Source of the DNA: an uncultured Pelagibacteraceae bacterium
GTDB taxonomy: Bacteria > Pseudomonadota > Alphaproteobacteria > Pelagibacterales > Pelagibacteraceae
DNA length: 33,315 nt
Assembly (NCBI GenBank): GCA_902572515.1
Contig: CACGGJ010000014.1
Location: 1-33,315 of the forward strand
Direction: 5' to 3'
Translations under genes and position numbers: made by a program
Part shown: positions 8,323 to 15,485 of the stretch, piece by piece
Layout of the letters: each line of letters starts with the position of its first letter
How positions within the stretch are numbered: position 1 is the first letter of the stretch
Notes under the pieces: generated by a model
Told to the model about the DNA's origin: nothing
Seen by the model: only the letters and a program-made list of their open reading frames with translations
The model's database searches: none

Positions 8323-9624
8323 TTAATTTTGATCATTTCTCCTTTTTACAGTTTGAAAAATATATTCTGAAAAAAATATCTCATTTGTTATATCTTTGTA
8401 AGTCTCATCTTCTATCAACTTTGCATAATTTAGCCAATTATTAATGATTAATAAGTCAGACAAGCCTACTCCTCTTAAACTTCTATTAAAAATCTTTTTA
8501 CCCTTTTTACTTCCATTTAATATCTCTTCATCGATTAATTTTTCACTTTGAAGCCAATCATCTTGATACAAAACTTTTTTTAAATTTTTTACATCTTTAT
8601 ATCCTGGAAATTCAATATCAAATTCAGTACAACCTCTTTTAATTGATATCTTAAAGTTCTTTTTGATTAAATTGGTCATATAGGGCTCTAAAATATCAAT
8701 AATTTTTTGCGCTTCTTCTACTGATCTACAATAAACGAGGCCTTTATAAGTACCTGGGATTCCTGGTCTTAACTCAATGAATGACTTTCTTATATTATCC
8801 TCAGGAAAATTAATTTGATCAAAAATAAAATATAGTTTTAATAATTGAACCACTGTTGTTAAATCAATTTGAACTTTGAAACAACCAAAACAATATTTTG
8901 ATATTATTTTAAATTTGTTAAATGCCTTATGATGTCGATCGCAATTAAGGTTAAACCCATTTCTTCTGTGAATTTGTGTATCAAAAAAAGATAAATTTTT
9001 AAGGTTTTTCTTTATTATCTGATTACACTTTATTATATAATCACTTAATTCTCTTTGTGAAATTTTATTAAATATAGAAATTTTAGTATCAATATTTTTA
9101 ATATCTTGATTAGCTCTGACGATTGAGTTGTTTTCATCATTTTCTGGATTAAAAAAATTCATTAAATGAATTAAATTATTTTGAGCTTGTAAATGATCTG
9201 AATTAAATTTTAAGGCATTAACATAATTTTTAACTGCTTGATCATACTTTCCTAAATCATCATAATGAGTTGCTAAATTGTTATATGCGTTTGAATAGTC
9301 TTTCTTTATTTCTATTGCTTTATTATAATTTTCTATAGCTTTATCTTCCTTACCTAAATGACTGTAAGCAATACCTATATTGTTATAGGCCTCAACAAAT
9401 TTATCATCACAATCAATAGCTCTTTGAAATACTTGTATAGAATTCTCCCATTTTTCTAAACTCAAGTTTATAAGCCCATTTAAGTTAAACAAAAAAGGTA
9501 TATTTTTTTCTTTTTTTAAAAGTTTATTAGATATTATCAATGCATCATCAAATTTTTTTTGTTTGTAAAGGTATATTGTTTTCTCAATTTCAGATTTAAC
9601 TAGATTGTTGATTTTTAAATTCAT
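8323..9624 (-). CDS. TPR-repeat protein with uncharacterised cysteine/histidine C-terminal domain
   Basis: A 433-residue protein; I start at the ATG whose complement ends at 9624, since the upstream TTG/ATG starts (9684, 9681) add a 20-residue tail unlike TPR and fall inside an inverted repeat. Residues about 10-150 hold roughly four tetratricopeptide repeats (for example EAYNNIGIAYSHLGKEDKAI, NAYNNLATHYDDLGKYDQAV). The remaining 250 residues I cannot assign: they carry HRRNGFNLNCDRHH, CFGCFKVQIDL, RPGIPGTYKGLVYCRS and RGCTEFDIEFPGY. The C and H clustering suggests a metal site or catalytic domain. TPRs mediate protein contacts, so the domain may act on a protein partner. No signal peptide is seen. 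Confidence 0.75.
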   Translation of the reverse strand: MNLKINNLVKSEIEKTIYLYKQKKFDDALIISNKLLKKEKNIPFLFNLNGLINLSLEKWENSIQVFQRAIDCDDKFVEAYNNIGIAYSHLGKEDKAIENYNKAIEIKKDYSNAYNNLATHYDDLGKYDQAVKNYVNALKFNSDHLQAQNNLIHLMNFFNPENDENNSIVRANQDIKNIDTKISIFNKISQRELSDYIIKCNQIIKKNLKNLSFFDTQIHRRNGFNLNCDRHHKAFNKFKIISKYCFGCFKVQIDLTTVVQLLKLYFIFDQINFPEDNIRKSFIELRPGIPGTYKGLVYCRSVEEAQKIIDILEPYMTNLIKKNFKISIKRGCTEFDIEFPGYKDVKNLKKVLYQDDWLQSEKLIDEEILNGSKKGKKIFNRSLRGVGLSDLLIINNWLNYAKLIEDETYKDITNEIFFSEYIFQTVKRRNDQN

Positions 9625-9676
9625 AATATCAATTTTGAAATGTAAAAAGGGATTAAATTGCTGATGAAAAACAAAC

Positions 9677-9722
9677 AACATCAATAATCACATAACAAAT
9701 ATGTAATTTTCTCATTGATGTT
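9677..9722. repeat. Inverted repeat with T-run upstream of the GYD gene
   Basis: AACATCAAT (9677-9685) and ATTGATGTT (9714-9722) are perfect complements. A nested ACATA/TATGT pair lies in the spacer, and the right arm continues into eight T residues. It sits between the divergent TPR and GYD genes, 8 bp before a TATAAT box. On the plus strand it looks like a hairpin with a U-tract, but no plus-strand gene lies upstream. Confidence 0.5.
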
Positions 9723-9730
9723 TTTTTTCA

Positions 9731-9758
9731 TATAATGTTAAATTTAAGTTAAGGAGGT
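9731..9758 (+). promoter_or_regulatory. TATAAT box and strong Shine-Dalgarno of the GYD gene
   Basis: A perfect TATAAT is at 9731-9736, with only a weak -35 candidate (TTTTCT, 9707-9712). AAGGAGGT at 9751-9758, four bases before the ATG, is a full anti-16S match, while most genes in this window have weak or no such site. This points to high expression. If TATAAT is the -10, the leader would be only about 20 bases. Confidence 0.5.
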
Positions 9759-9762
9759 AACT

Positions 9763-10089
9763 ATGGCTAAATTTATAGTAATGGGCAATTACACGGCTCA
9801 AGCTTTTAAAGGATTTATAGGTAATCCAGATCAAGACAGAGCTGCAGCAGCCACCGCTTTATCAGAAGCAGTGGGAGGAAAAATGGAATCTTTTATGATC
9901 ACAAGAGGAACTTACGATTTTGTAGGAGTTGTAAGTGGTAATATAGGATTTGAAGGCGCTGCAGCAGTTAAGCTAGCAGTTGAAGCTTCTGGAGCTATAA
10001 CAAATTTTACTATATTAGAGGAAATGGATATGGGTAAAGCTGCCGGCATGGCATCAAAAGCTATGGCTAATTATAAACCAGCAGGTTAA
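9763..10089 (+). CDS. GYD-domain protein, small ferredoxin-like fold
   Basis: A 108-residue protein that matches the GYD family, named for a Gly-Tyr-Asp motif; here it reads RGTYDFVGVV near residue 46. The pattern of beta strands and helices (KFIVMGNYT, RAAAATALSEAVGG, ESFMI, AAAVKLAVEASGA) fits a dimeric alpha-beta barrel. No molecular function is established for this family to my knowledge. Codon and amino-acid choice (many Ala and Gly) plus a full Shine-Dalgarno indicate strong expression. It is the first gene of the plus-strand run leading into moaA, 63 bp upstream, with a long palindrome between, so it may be co-transcribed with the molybdopterin genes. Confidence 0.82.
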   Translation: MAKFIVMGNYTAQAFKGFIGNPDQDRAAAATALSEAVGGKMESFMITRGTYDFVGVVSGNIGFEGAAAVKLAVEASGAITNFTILEEMDMGKAAGMASKAMANYKPAG

Positions 10090-10101
10090 AGCCAGATTTT
10101 T

Positions 10102-10150
10102 AAGTTAATTCTATCATGATTAATTTTATTAATTGTGATAGCTTTAACTT
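10102..10150 (+). promoter_or_regulatory. 49-nt near-perfect palindrome ending two bases before the moaA start
   Basis: In order: AAGTTAA, a 2x2 mismatch, CTATCA, TG (pairs with TG as two G-U wobbles in RNA), ATTAAT, loop TTT, then ATTAAT, TG, TGATAG, CT and TTAACTT. The RNA stem would reach to two bases before the moaA ATG and occlude ribosome binding. There is no U-tract after it, so a simple terminator for the GYD gene is less likely than a translational control element or a DNA operator. Confidence 0.55.
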
Positions 10151-10152
10151 AA

Positions 10153-11145
10153 ATGAAAATGTTAAGAGATAGTTTTGGTAGAACTTTTCCATATATAAGA
10201 CTTTCAATAACCGATGTATGTAATTTTAAGTGTGGATACTGTTTACCTAATGGTTATCAAATTGATAAGAGCGATAACAGAAAATTTCTTTACTTAGAGG
10301 AAATTAGACGTCTAGCAAAAGTTTTTTCAAAATTGGGCGTATGCAAAATAAGACTTACTGGAGGTGAACCAACGGTAAGAAAAGATTTTTTTGATATAAT
10401 CAAGATCTTAAAAAATGAAGCTGGTATAAAAAAAGTTGTAATTACCACAAACGGTTATCATTTAGATAAAAAAGCAAAGCTGTTAGTGGATAGTGGCTTA
10501 AACGGCATTAATATTAGCATTGATAGTCTAGATAGAAATACATTCAAAAATGTTACAGGTCATGATCGATTACCAGAGATTTTAAAAGGAATTAAAAATC
10601 TTCAAGATTTAAATTTTGAAAATATTAAGATTAATGCAGTTCTTTTAAATGGAATAAATGCATCAGACAAAGATTTTGAGTCTTGGGGAGAGTTTATAAA
10701 AAAGAACAAAGTAGATTTTCGATATATAGAGTTAATGCAAACAGGTGATAACCTAAATTATTTTAAAAAATACCATGTATCTTCAAAAATCTTTAAAGAA
10801 TACTTAAATAAAAATAATTGGATTTATCAAACCTTAGGTAAAGATGCTGGGCCGTCACTAAATTATATCAATCCAGAATATAAAGGGAAATTTGGAATCA
10901 TAGCACCCTACTCTAAAGATTTTTGCAGAAGCTGTAATAGATTAAGAATTACATCAAGAGGAGATCTTAGATTATGCCTATTTGGAAATACTGGAATAAG
11001 TATAAGGCATTTATTACAAAAAGATGATCAAATTGATGAATTACAAGATCTTATAATGGGTCAAATGAAATTTAAAAAAGAGTCTCACCATTTGGAACTT
11101 GGTGAAACTGGTTTAGCTAAAAATTTATCTACAACAGGTGGCTAA
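10153..11145 (+). CDS. moaA: GTP 3',8-cyclase, first step of molybdopterin synthesis
   Basis: A 330-residue radical SAM enzyme. The N-terminal cluster motif is CNFKCGYC (near residue 22), followed by the SAM-binding RLTGGEPTVR. The C-terminal substrate cluster cysteines are in FCRSCNRLRIT and the RLCLFG segment. It ends STTGG, the conserved C-terminal Gly pair that is needed for activity in this family. It converts GTP to 3',8-cyclo-7,8-dihydro-GTP in the cytoplasm. A second in-frame ATG lies six bases later and is equally possible as start. It leads a chain moaA-moaC-moaD-moaE joined by one-base TAATG overlaps, and a long palindrome covers its translation start. Confidence 0.96.
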   Translation: MKMLRDSFGRTFPYIRLSITDVCNFKCGYCLPNGYQIDKSDNRKFLYLEEIRRLAKVFSKLGVCKIRLTGGEPTVRKDFFDIIKILKNEAGIKKVVITTNGYHLDKKAKLLVDSGLNGINISIDSLDRNTFKNVTGHDRLPEILKGIKNLQDLNFENIKINAVLLNGINASDKDFESWGEFIKKNKVDFRYIELMQTGDNLNYFKKYHVSSKIFKEYLNKNNWIYQTLGKDAGPSLNYINPEYKGKFGIIAPYSKDFCRSCNRLRITSRGDLRLCLFGNTGISIRHLLQKDDQIDELQDLIMGQMKFKKESHHLELGETGLAKNLSTTGG

Positions 11146-11690
11146 TGTCAAAATTAAAAATTATAAATCAAGAAGAGCTTAAAGATTGGGCGAAAGAAAT
11201 ATTTCAAAAAAATTCTTTCAATATGGTTGATGTTTCTTCAAAAAGAGAAACTTTTAGAAGAGCTCTAGCATCAGGTAAAATTTATGTTGGAAAAGAAGTT
11301 TTTGATCTAATTAAAAATAAGAAGATGCCTAAAGGAGACCCCATTACTTTAGCTGAGGTATCAGCTGTGTTGGGTGTAAAAAAAACAAGCGAACTTATTC
11401 CTCTATGTCACCCACTTCCAATTGACCACACGGCTACTAAAATAATTATGAATGAATTAGACAGTTCATTAGAGGTTTTTTGCGTTGTCTCTGCAGTAGC
11501 AAAAACAGGTGTTGAGATGGAAGCTATAATGGGAGTTAACTCTGCCTTAATTACAATTTATGATTTAAGCAAAATAGTAAATCCGCATCTTAAAATTGAT
11601 AACGTAAAATTATTAATTAAAGAAGGTGGAAAAAGTGGGTTATGGAAAAATCCTGATGGGCTACCAGATTTTTTAAAGAATATTTTTTAA
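11145..11690 (+). CDS. moaC: Cyclic pyranopterin monophosphate synthase
   Basis: A 181-residue protein. Family landmarks are NMVDVSSKRET near residue 25, the active-site stretch ELIPLCHPLPIDHT near 85, AKTGVEMEAIMGVNSALITIYDL near 125 and the C-terminal KEGGKSGLW. It turns the MoaA product into cyclic pyranopterin monophosphate. It is about 20 residues longer than usual because of an N-terminal extension (KLKIINQEELKDWAKEIF) ahead of the conserved start; the ATG used overlaps the moaA stop by one base, which supports it. Hexameric in known homologues. Confidence 0.95.
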   Translation: MSKLKIINQEELKDWAKEIFQKNSFNMVDVSSKRETFRRALASGKIYVGKEVFDLIKNKKMPKGDPITLAEVSAVLGVKKTSELIPLCHPLPIDHTATKIIMNELDSSLEVFCVVSAVAKTGVEMEAIMGVNSALITIYDLSKIVNPHLKIDNVKLLIKEGGKSGLWKNPDGLPDFLKNIF

Positions 11691-11959
11691 TGAAAATATC
11701 AGTTGAACTATTTGGCGCGGCTAGAGAATTTAGTAATAAATCACATATAGACTTTGAATTAATAGAAAATTCCTCAATTAAAGATCTTAGAAACCAGATG
11801 ATAGATTTTATTGATTTAAATTTTAAAGGAAATGAAACTTTCAAAAGAATTATTAAATCATCAGCTTTTTGTTCGTCTGATGATAAAATTGTCTCAGATA
11901 ATTATAAAATAGTTAAAAAACAAAACTTTAGCATTATACCTCCTATAGGAGGCGGTTAA
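11690..11959 (+). CDS. moaD: Molybdopterin synthase small subunit
   Basis: An 89-residue ubiquitin-like protein that starts MKISVELFGAAREF, the usual MoaD beginning, and ends IPPIGGG. The terminal Gly-Gly is the site that is adenylylated and converted to thiocarboxylate so that the protein donates sulfur to the pterin. Three terminal glycines rather than two are present. It overlaps moaC and moaE by one base each. The sulfur-loading enzyme MoeB is not in this window. Confidence 0.93.
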   Translation: MKISVELFGAAREFSNKSHIDFELIENSSIKDLRNQMIDFIDLNFKGNETFKRIIKSSAFCSSDDKIVSDNYKIVKKQNFSIIPPIGGG

Positions 11960-12405
11960 TGCTACATACTAAAATTATCGATGCTTCAAAAGCAGAGAAG
12001 ATAGAAATTTCAAAAGCAGAAAATTTTTTAAACCAATCAAAATTTGGCGCTGTAATATATTTTGTTGGGACTGTAAGAGATTTAAATGAGAATAAAACAG
12101 TTACTGGTATTACCTATGATGCCAAAGAAAGTATGGTTATCAAAAGTTTTGAAGAAATTTATGGGGAAGCAGATAAGAAGTTAAATATTAAAGAGAAAGC
12201 AGTATTTATTGAGCATGTTAAAGGATATGTGGGTTTAAAAGAAAAAAGTATTATTATCGGCGTAGCTTGCAAACATAGAGATCAAGCATTTGTGTTATCT
12301 AGATACATAATTGAAGAAATTAAAAAAAGATCTCCGATTTGGAAAAAAGAACATTATGAAAATGAGGAAAGCGAGTGGCTGAAAGGAATATCTCTACATA
12401 ATTAA
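11959..12405 (+). CDS. moaE: Molybdopterin synthase catalytic subunit
   Basis: A 148-residue protein with MoaE landmarks: GAVIYFVGTVRD near residue 33, ITYDAKESMV, IEHVKGYVGLKEKSIIIGVA, and the catalytic lysine segment KRSPIWKKEHYE near 122. With MoaD it inserts two dithiolene sulfurs into cyclic pyranopterin monophosphate to give molybdopterin. Its start overlaps the moaD stop; msrP begins one base after its stop, so cofactor synthesis and one of its users lie on one message. Confidence 0.94.
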   Translation: MLHTKIIDASKAEKIEISKAENFLNQSKFGAVIYFVGTVRDLNENKTVTGITYDAKESMVIKSFEEIYGEADKKLNIKEKAVFIEHVKGYVGLKEKSIIIGVACKHRDQAFVLSRYIIEEIKKRSPIWKKEHYENEESEWLKGISLHN

Positions 12406-12406
12406 A

Positions 12407-13312
12407 ATGATAAAATTTAAAAATTCAGAAATTACACCAGAAAATATTTATAAAAAAAGAAGATCTTTCATTAAATCTATAGGTCTTGGTGCTAGCTCAA
12501 TAGCTATGTCCGCTATACCTCATGTAAATAAATCTTTAGCAAGTGAGAGAGATAAATTAACAAGTTATAAAGATATTACGACTTATAATAATTATTATGA
12601 GTTTGGAACCTCTAAGAGTGATCCTTATAGAAATTCTCAAATATTTAAAACAACTCCTTGGGATATAGATATTGAGGGTGAAGTTGAAAAACCAATTAAA
12701 TTATCAATGGAGGAAATCTCAGAAATGTTTATTTCTGAAGAAAGAATATATAGATTAAGATGTGTTGAGGGTTGGTCTATGGTTATTCCATGGATGGGTT
12801 TTTCTTTAAGCAAATTACTATCAAAAGTAAATCCAACTAGTAAAGCAAAATTTGTTGAATTTGAGAGTGTATATGACCCTGCGCAAATGAAAGGTCAAAA
12901 ATACCCAGTTTTAAACTGGCCATACAATGAAGGTTTAAGAATTGATGAAGCTATGCATCCCTTAACAACAGTTGTGACAGGTTTATACGGTAAAAAACTC
13001 CCTAATCAAAATGGAGCACCACTAAGAATTTTTATTCCATGGAAGTATGGTTTTAAAAGTGCAAAAGCTATTGTTAAAATTAAATTTGTCGAAAACATGC
13101 CTACCTCATCATGGATGTGGGCTTCACCTAGAGAATATGGATTTTACTCAAATGTAAATCCTAATGTTAATCACCCAAGATGGTCTCAAGCGACTGAAAG
13201 AATAATAGGCGAAGGTGTTTGGGCACCTAGAGTAAAGACCTTAATGTTTAATGGTTATGGAGATCAAGTTGCAAGTCTATATAGCGGTATGGATTTAAAA
13301 AAAAATTTCTAA
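12407..13312 (+). CDS. msrP: Protein-methionine-sulfoxide reductase, molybdopterin catalytic subunit
   Basis: A 301-residue sulfite-oxidase-fold protein, the former YedY. A twin-arginine signal (KKRRSFIKSIGLG near residue 16) directs folded, cofactor-loaded protein to the periplasm. The molybdenum-ligating Cys is in LRCVEGWSMVIPWMG near residue 123; NGAPLRIFIPWKYGFKS near 203 is also conserved. It uses Mo-molybdopterin without an added nucleotide and repairs oxidised methionines in envelope proteins with electrons from MsrQ. It is cotranscribed with moaACDE and followed six bases later by msrQ. Confidence 0.95.
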   Translation: MIKFKNSEITPENIYKKRRSFIKSIGLGASSIAMSAIPHVNKSLASERDKLTSYKDITTYNNYYEFGTSKSDPYRNSQIFKTTPWDIDIEGEVEKPIKLSMEEISEMFISEERIYRLRCVEGWSMVIPWMGFSLSKLLSKVNPTSKAKFVEFESVYDPAQMKGQKYPVLNWPYNEGLRIDEAMHPLTTVVTGLYGKKLPNQNGAPLRIFIPWKYGFKSAKAIVKIKFVENMPTSSWMWASPREYGFYSNVNPNVNHPRWSQATERIIGEGVWAPRVKTLMFNGYGDQVASLYSGMDLKKNF

Positions 13313-13318
13313 GTTAAA

Positions 13319-13900
13319 TTGAGAAGATATTCTAAAACTCTGGTTTTTTTTCTCTCTCTTTGGCCAATTTATGTAATTTCTTATCAAATAATTTCTAATC
13401 AATTAGGTCCAGAGCCTGTTGATAGAATCATAAATCACTTTGGAGAATGGACTTTGATATTTATTCTTTTAACTCTTTCAATGACACCACTGAAGAAAAT
13501 CACCAAATCAGTAGAGTGGATCAAGTTTAGAAGAATGCTTGGTTTGTTCACCTTTTTTTATGCATCTATTCATATGTTAAGCTATGTTGGTCTTGATTAT
13601 AGATTTGATTTTGAGCCACTGATAAATGATGTCTTAAAAAAGAAGTTTATCTTTATAGGATTTTCAGCTTGGCTGTTATTAATTCCACTTGCTGTAACGT
13701 CATCTGAGAAAATGGTTATACTGTTAAAAAAAAATTGGAAAAAAATTCATAGATTAATTTATATAATTGGGATTTTTGGCGTACTACATTATATTTGGCT
13801 ATCAAAAACAATATTTTTCAAACCACTTATATTTTTAATTATTTTATTAATTCTTTTACTTTTTAGAATTAAAATTACAAGATCAGCTTCTAAAATCTGA
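13319..13900 (+). CDS. msrQ: Heme-binding membrane subunit of the MsrPQ system
   Basis: A 193-residue inner-membrane protein with five to six hydrophobic helices, the former YedZ. Candidate heme ligands include His in ASIHMLSYV, KIHRLIY and GVLHYIWLS. It passes electrons from the respiratory chain to MsrP across the membrane. The start is TTG at 13319; no in-frame ATG is available between the msrP stop and the conserved first helix. The gene is in the same frame as msrP with a single stop between them. Its 3' end overlaps the convergent mocA-like gene by 18 bp. Confidence 0.92.
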   Translation: MRRYSKTLVFFLSLWPIYVISYQIISNQLGPEPVDRIINHFGEWTLIFILLTLSMTPLKKITKSVEWIKFRRMLGLFTFFYASIHMLSYVGLDYRFDFEPLINDVLKKKFIFIGFSAWLLLIPLAVTSSEKMVILLKKNWKKIHRLIYIIGIFGVLHYIWLSKTIFFKPLIFLIILLILLLFRIKITRSASKI

Positions 13901-14458
13901 GGCTTTATCAAAATCTTTAAAAGATTTAATACTCTTAGTTTTAATAAAATTTGTTCTATTTTTAAGCCTCTTAACCATAAATTTTGCTCCAAACTGACCT
14001 TTAATATTTTTAAATTTTTTTATTAAAGAACTGTCAAAACCGATGGGGTTACCTACTCTAGTTTTATATTTTAACGCATGTATTAAAAATGTTTTAGAAT
14101 TTATAGATCTACAAATTTTATTTATATCTGATTGTTTAACAAATGGCATGTCTGACTGAGCTACAATAAAGCCTTTATCATTTTTAGATATTTTTTTTAA
14201 TCCTATTTTTATAGAAGAGGCCATCCCTTGTTTATAATTTTTATTGTAGGTAAAAATAATTTTTTTATTTTTTTTTATTATTTTTTTTACTTCTTTGTGT
14301 TGATGACCAAGAACTATGATAATTTTATTTACTTTACTTTTTTTTAATACATTTAATGAATAATTTATTAATGGTTTACTTTTATATAACTTAATCAGTT
14401 TATTTTCAGATTTCATTCTTTTTGATTGGCCAGCTGCAAGTAATATTGCTTTAATCAC
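13883..14458 (-). CDS. mocA: Molybdenum cofactor nucleotidyltransferase, MocA-like (cytidylyl)
   Basis: A 191-residue MobA/MocA-like NTP transferase. It starts ILLAAGQSKRM (nucleotide-binding loop with Arg and Lys), then KQGMASSIKIG near residue 78, AQSDMPFV near 100 and GNPIGF near 137. The company of coxSLM and xdhC argues for MocA, which adds CMP to molybdopterin for hydroxylases of the xanthine dehydrogenase family, rather than MobA (GMP). It is strongly lysine-rich. The start is GTG at 14458 overlapping the xdhC stop (GTGA). It is the last gene of the minus-strand operon. Confidence 0.85.
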   Translation of the reverse strand: MIKAILLAAGQSKRMKSENKLIKLYKSKPLINYSLNVLKKSKVNKIIIVLGHQHKEVKKIIKKNKKIIFTYNKNYKQGMASSIKIGLKKISKNDKGFIVAQSDMPFVKQSDINKICRSINSKTFLIHALKYKTRVGNPIGFDSSLIKKFKNIKGQFGAKFMVKRLKNRTNFIKTKSIKSFKDFDKASDFRS

Positions 14459-15135
14459 TTTTTATAAGTTTCTGAAACTAATTGAGCAATAATAGATAAG
14501 GCAATTTCTGGAGCAGATTTACCACCAAGCTTAATACCAATTGGTCCGTGAATTGAATTAATTTCATCATTAGTAAATCCAGCTTCGGCTAATCTTTGAC
14601 ATCTGTTTTCATGAGTTTTTTTACTACCAAGTGCTCCAATGTAATAAAATTTATTTTTTAATGCGTATTGCAAAGCAGGATCATCTATTTTTGGATCATG
14701 TGTTAAAGCTATTAAGGCTGTGCTTGAATTAGTTTCAATTTCCTCAAAAGCTTCTTTTGGCCATTTATTAATAACTTTAATATCAGGAAATCTTTGCTCG
14801 GATGCAAAATATCCTCTTGGATCTATAATACTAATTTCAAAATTTAAACTTTTTGCAAAATCAACTAAATATTGTGCAATATGTACAGCCCCAACAATAA
14901 TTACTTTTATTGGTTTTATATAAGTTTCAACAAATATCTCTGAATTTTCTATAACCCCGTTTTTTTTTGATTTAAAAAAATTTTCTATTTCATCAGCATA
15001 TTTTGAAAATTCTCCTTTTGGAGAAGTGCCAGGTAAATAAATTTCACTATCACCATTTTCTAAATTTGTAAGAATTGCAAACTCAGTTTTTGATGATTTG
15101 TTTTTTAATATTTCTTCAAGTGTTTTAATTTTCAT
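14455..15135 (-). CDS. XdhC C-terminal domain protein, Rossmann part of a split XdhC
   Basis: A 226-residue protein. The segment KVIIVGAVHIAQYLVDFAKSL (read in two parts around residue 73) and IIDPRGYFASEQRFPD form the NAD-like Rossmann domain of XdhC, and YIGALGSKKTH and HGPIGIKLGGKSAPEIALSI are conserved C-terminal stretches. XdhC proteins bind and sulfurate molybdenum cofactor for xanthine-dehydrogenase-type enzymes. Here the two XdhC domains are encoded separately with a TAATG junction. No frame error is needed to explain this: both parts have their own start and complete ends. Confidence 0.88.
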   Translation of the reverse strand: MKIKTLEEILKNKSSKTEFAILTNLENGDSEIYLPGTSPKGEFSKYADEIENFFKSKKNGVIENSEIFVETYIKPIKVIIVGAVHIAQYLVDFAKSLNFEISIIDPRGYFASEQRFPDIKVINKWPKEAFEEIETNSSTALIALTHDPKIDDPALQYALKNKFYYIGALGSKKTHENRCQRLAEAGFTNDEINSIHGPIGIKLGGKSAPEIALSIIAQLVSETYKK

Positions 15136-15464
15136 TAGTGTATCTGCTCAATATATACTGCTATCTCTCCACCACATGCTAGACCCACTTCCCACGCACT
15201 CTCGTTCGAAACTTTAAATTCTATTTTTTTACAAGGCTTGTTGTCTTTAATTAACGATAGACACTCACTTACAACTGCAGATTCCACACATCCACCAGAA
15301 ACTGATCCTGAAAAATCTCCTTTTTCGTTCACAATCATTCTGCTACCAACTTGTCTAGGTGATGATCCCCAGGTTTGAATTACAGTTGCTAAAACTACTT
15401 TTTGATTAGCTTTGATCCAATCTTTAGCTTCGTCTAATATTTTCTCATCAAATGAATTTTTCAT
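15135..15464 (-). CDS. XdhC/CoxI N-terminal domain protein
   Basis: A 109-residue protein covering the XdhC_CoxI domain: VVLATVIQTWGSSPRQVGSRM near residue 23, FSGSVSGGCVESAVV with the conserved GGCVE near 52, and GLACGGEIAVYIE at the end. The cysteines in GGCVE and ACGG are candidate cofactor or sulfur ligands. It works with the adjacent Rossmann-domain protein in maturing the hydroxylase encoded upstream. The split is seen in several alphaproteobacterial cox-like clusters. It starts 21 bp after the coxM stop. Confidence 0.88.
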   Translation of the reverse strand: MKNSFDEKILDEAKDWIKANQKVVLATVIQTWGSSPRQVGSRMIVNEKGDFSGSVSGGCVESAVVSECLSLIKDNKPCKKIEFKVSNESAWEVGLACGGEIAVYIEQIH

Positions 15465-15485
15465 CTGATAAAATATAGTTTTTAA

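Noticed and set aside
12407-13900. Possible msrP-msrQ readthrough fusion
   Set aside because: MsrP is Tat-exported and ends in the periplasm, while MsrQ should start in the cytoplasm; a fusion would be topologically awkward.
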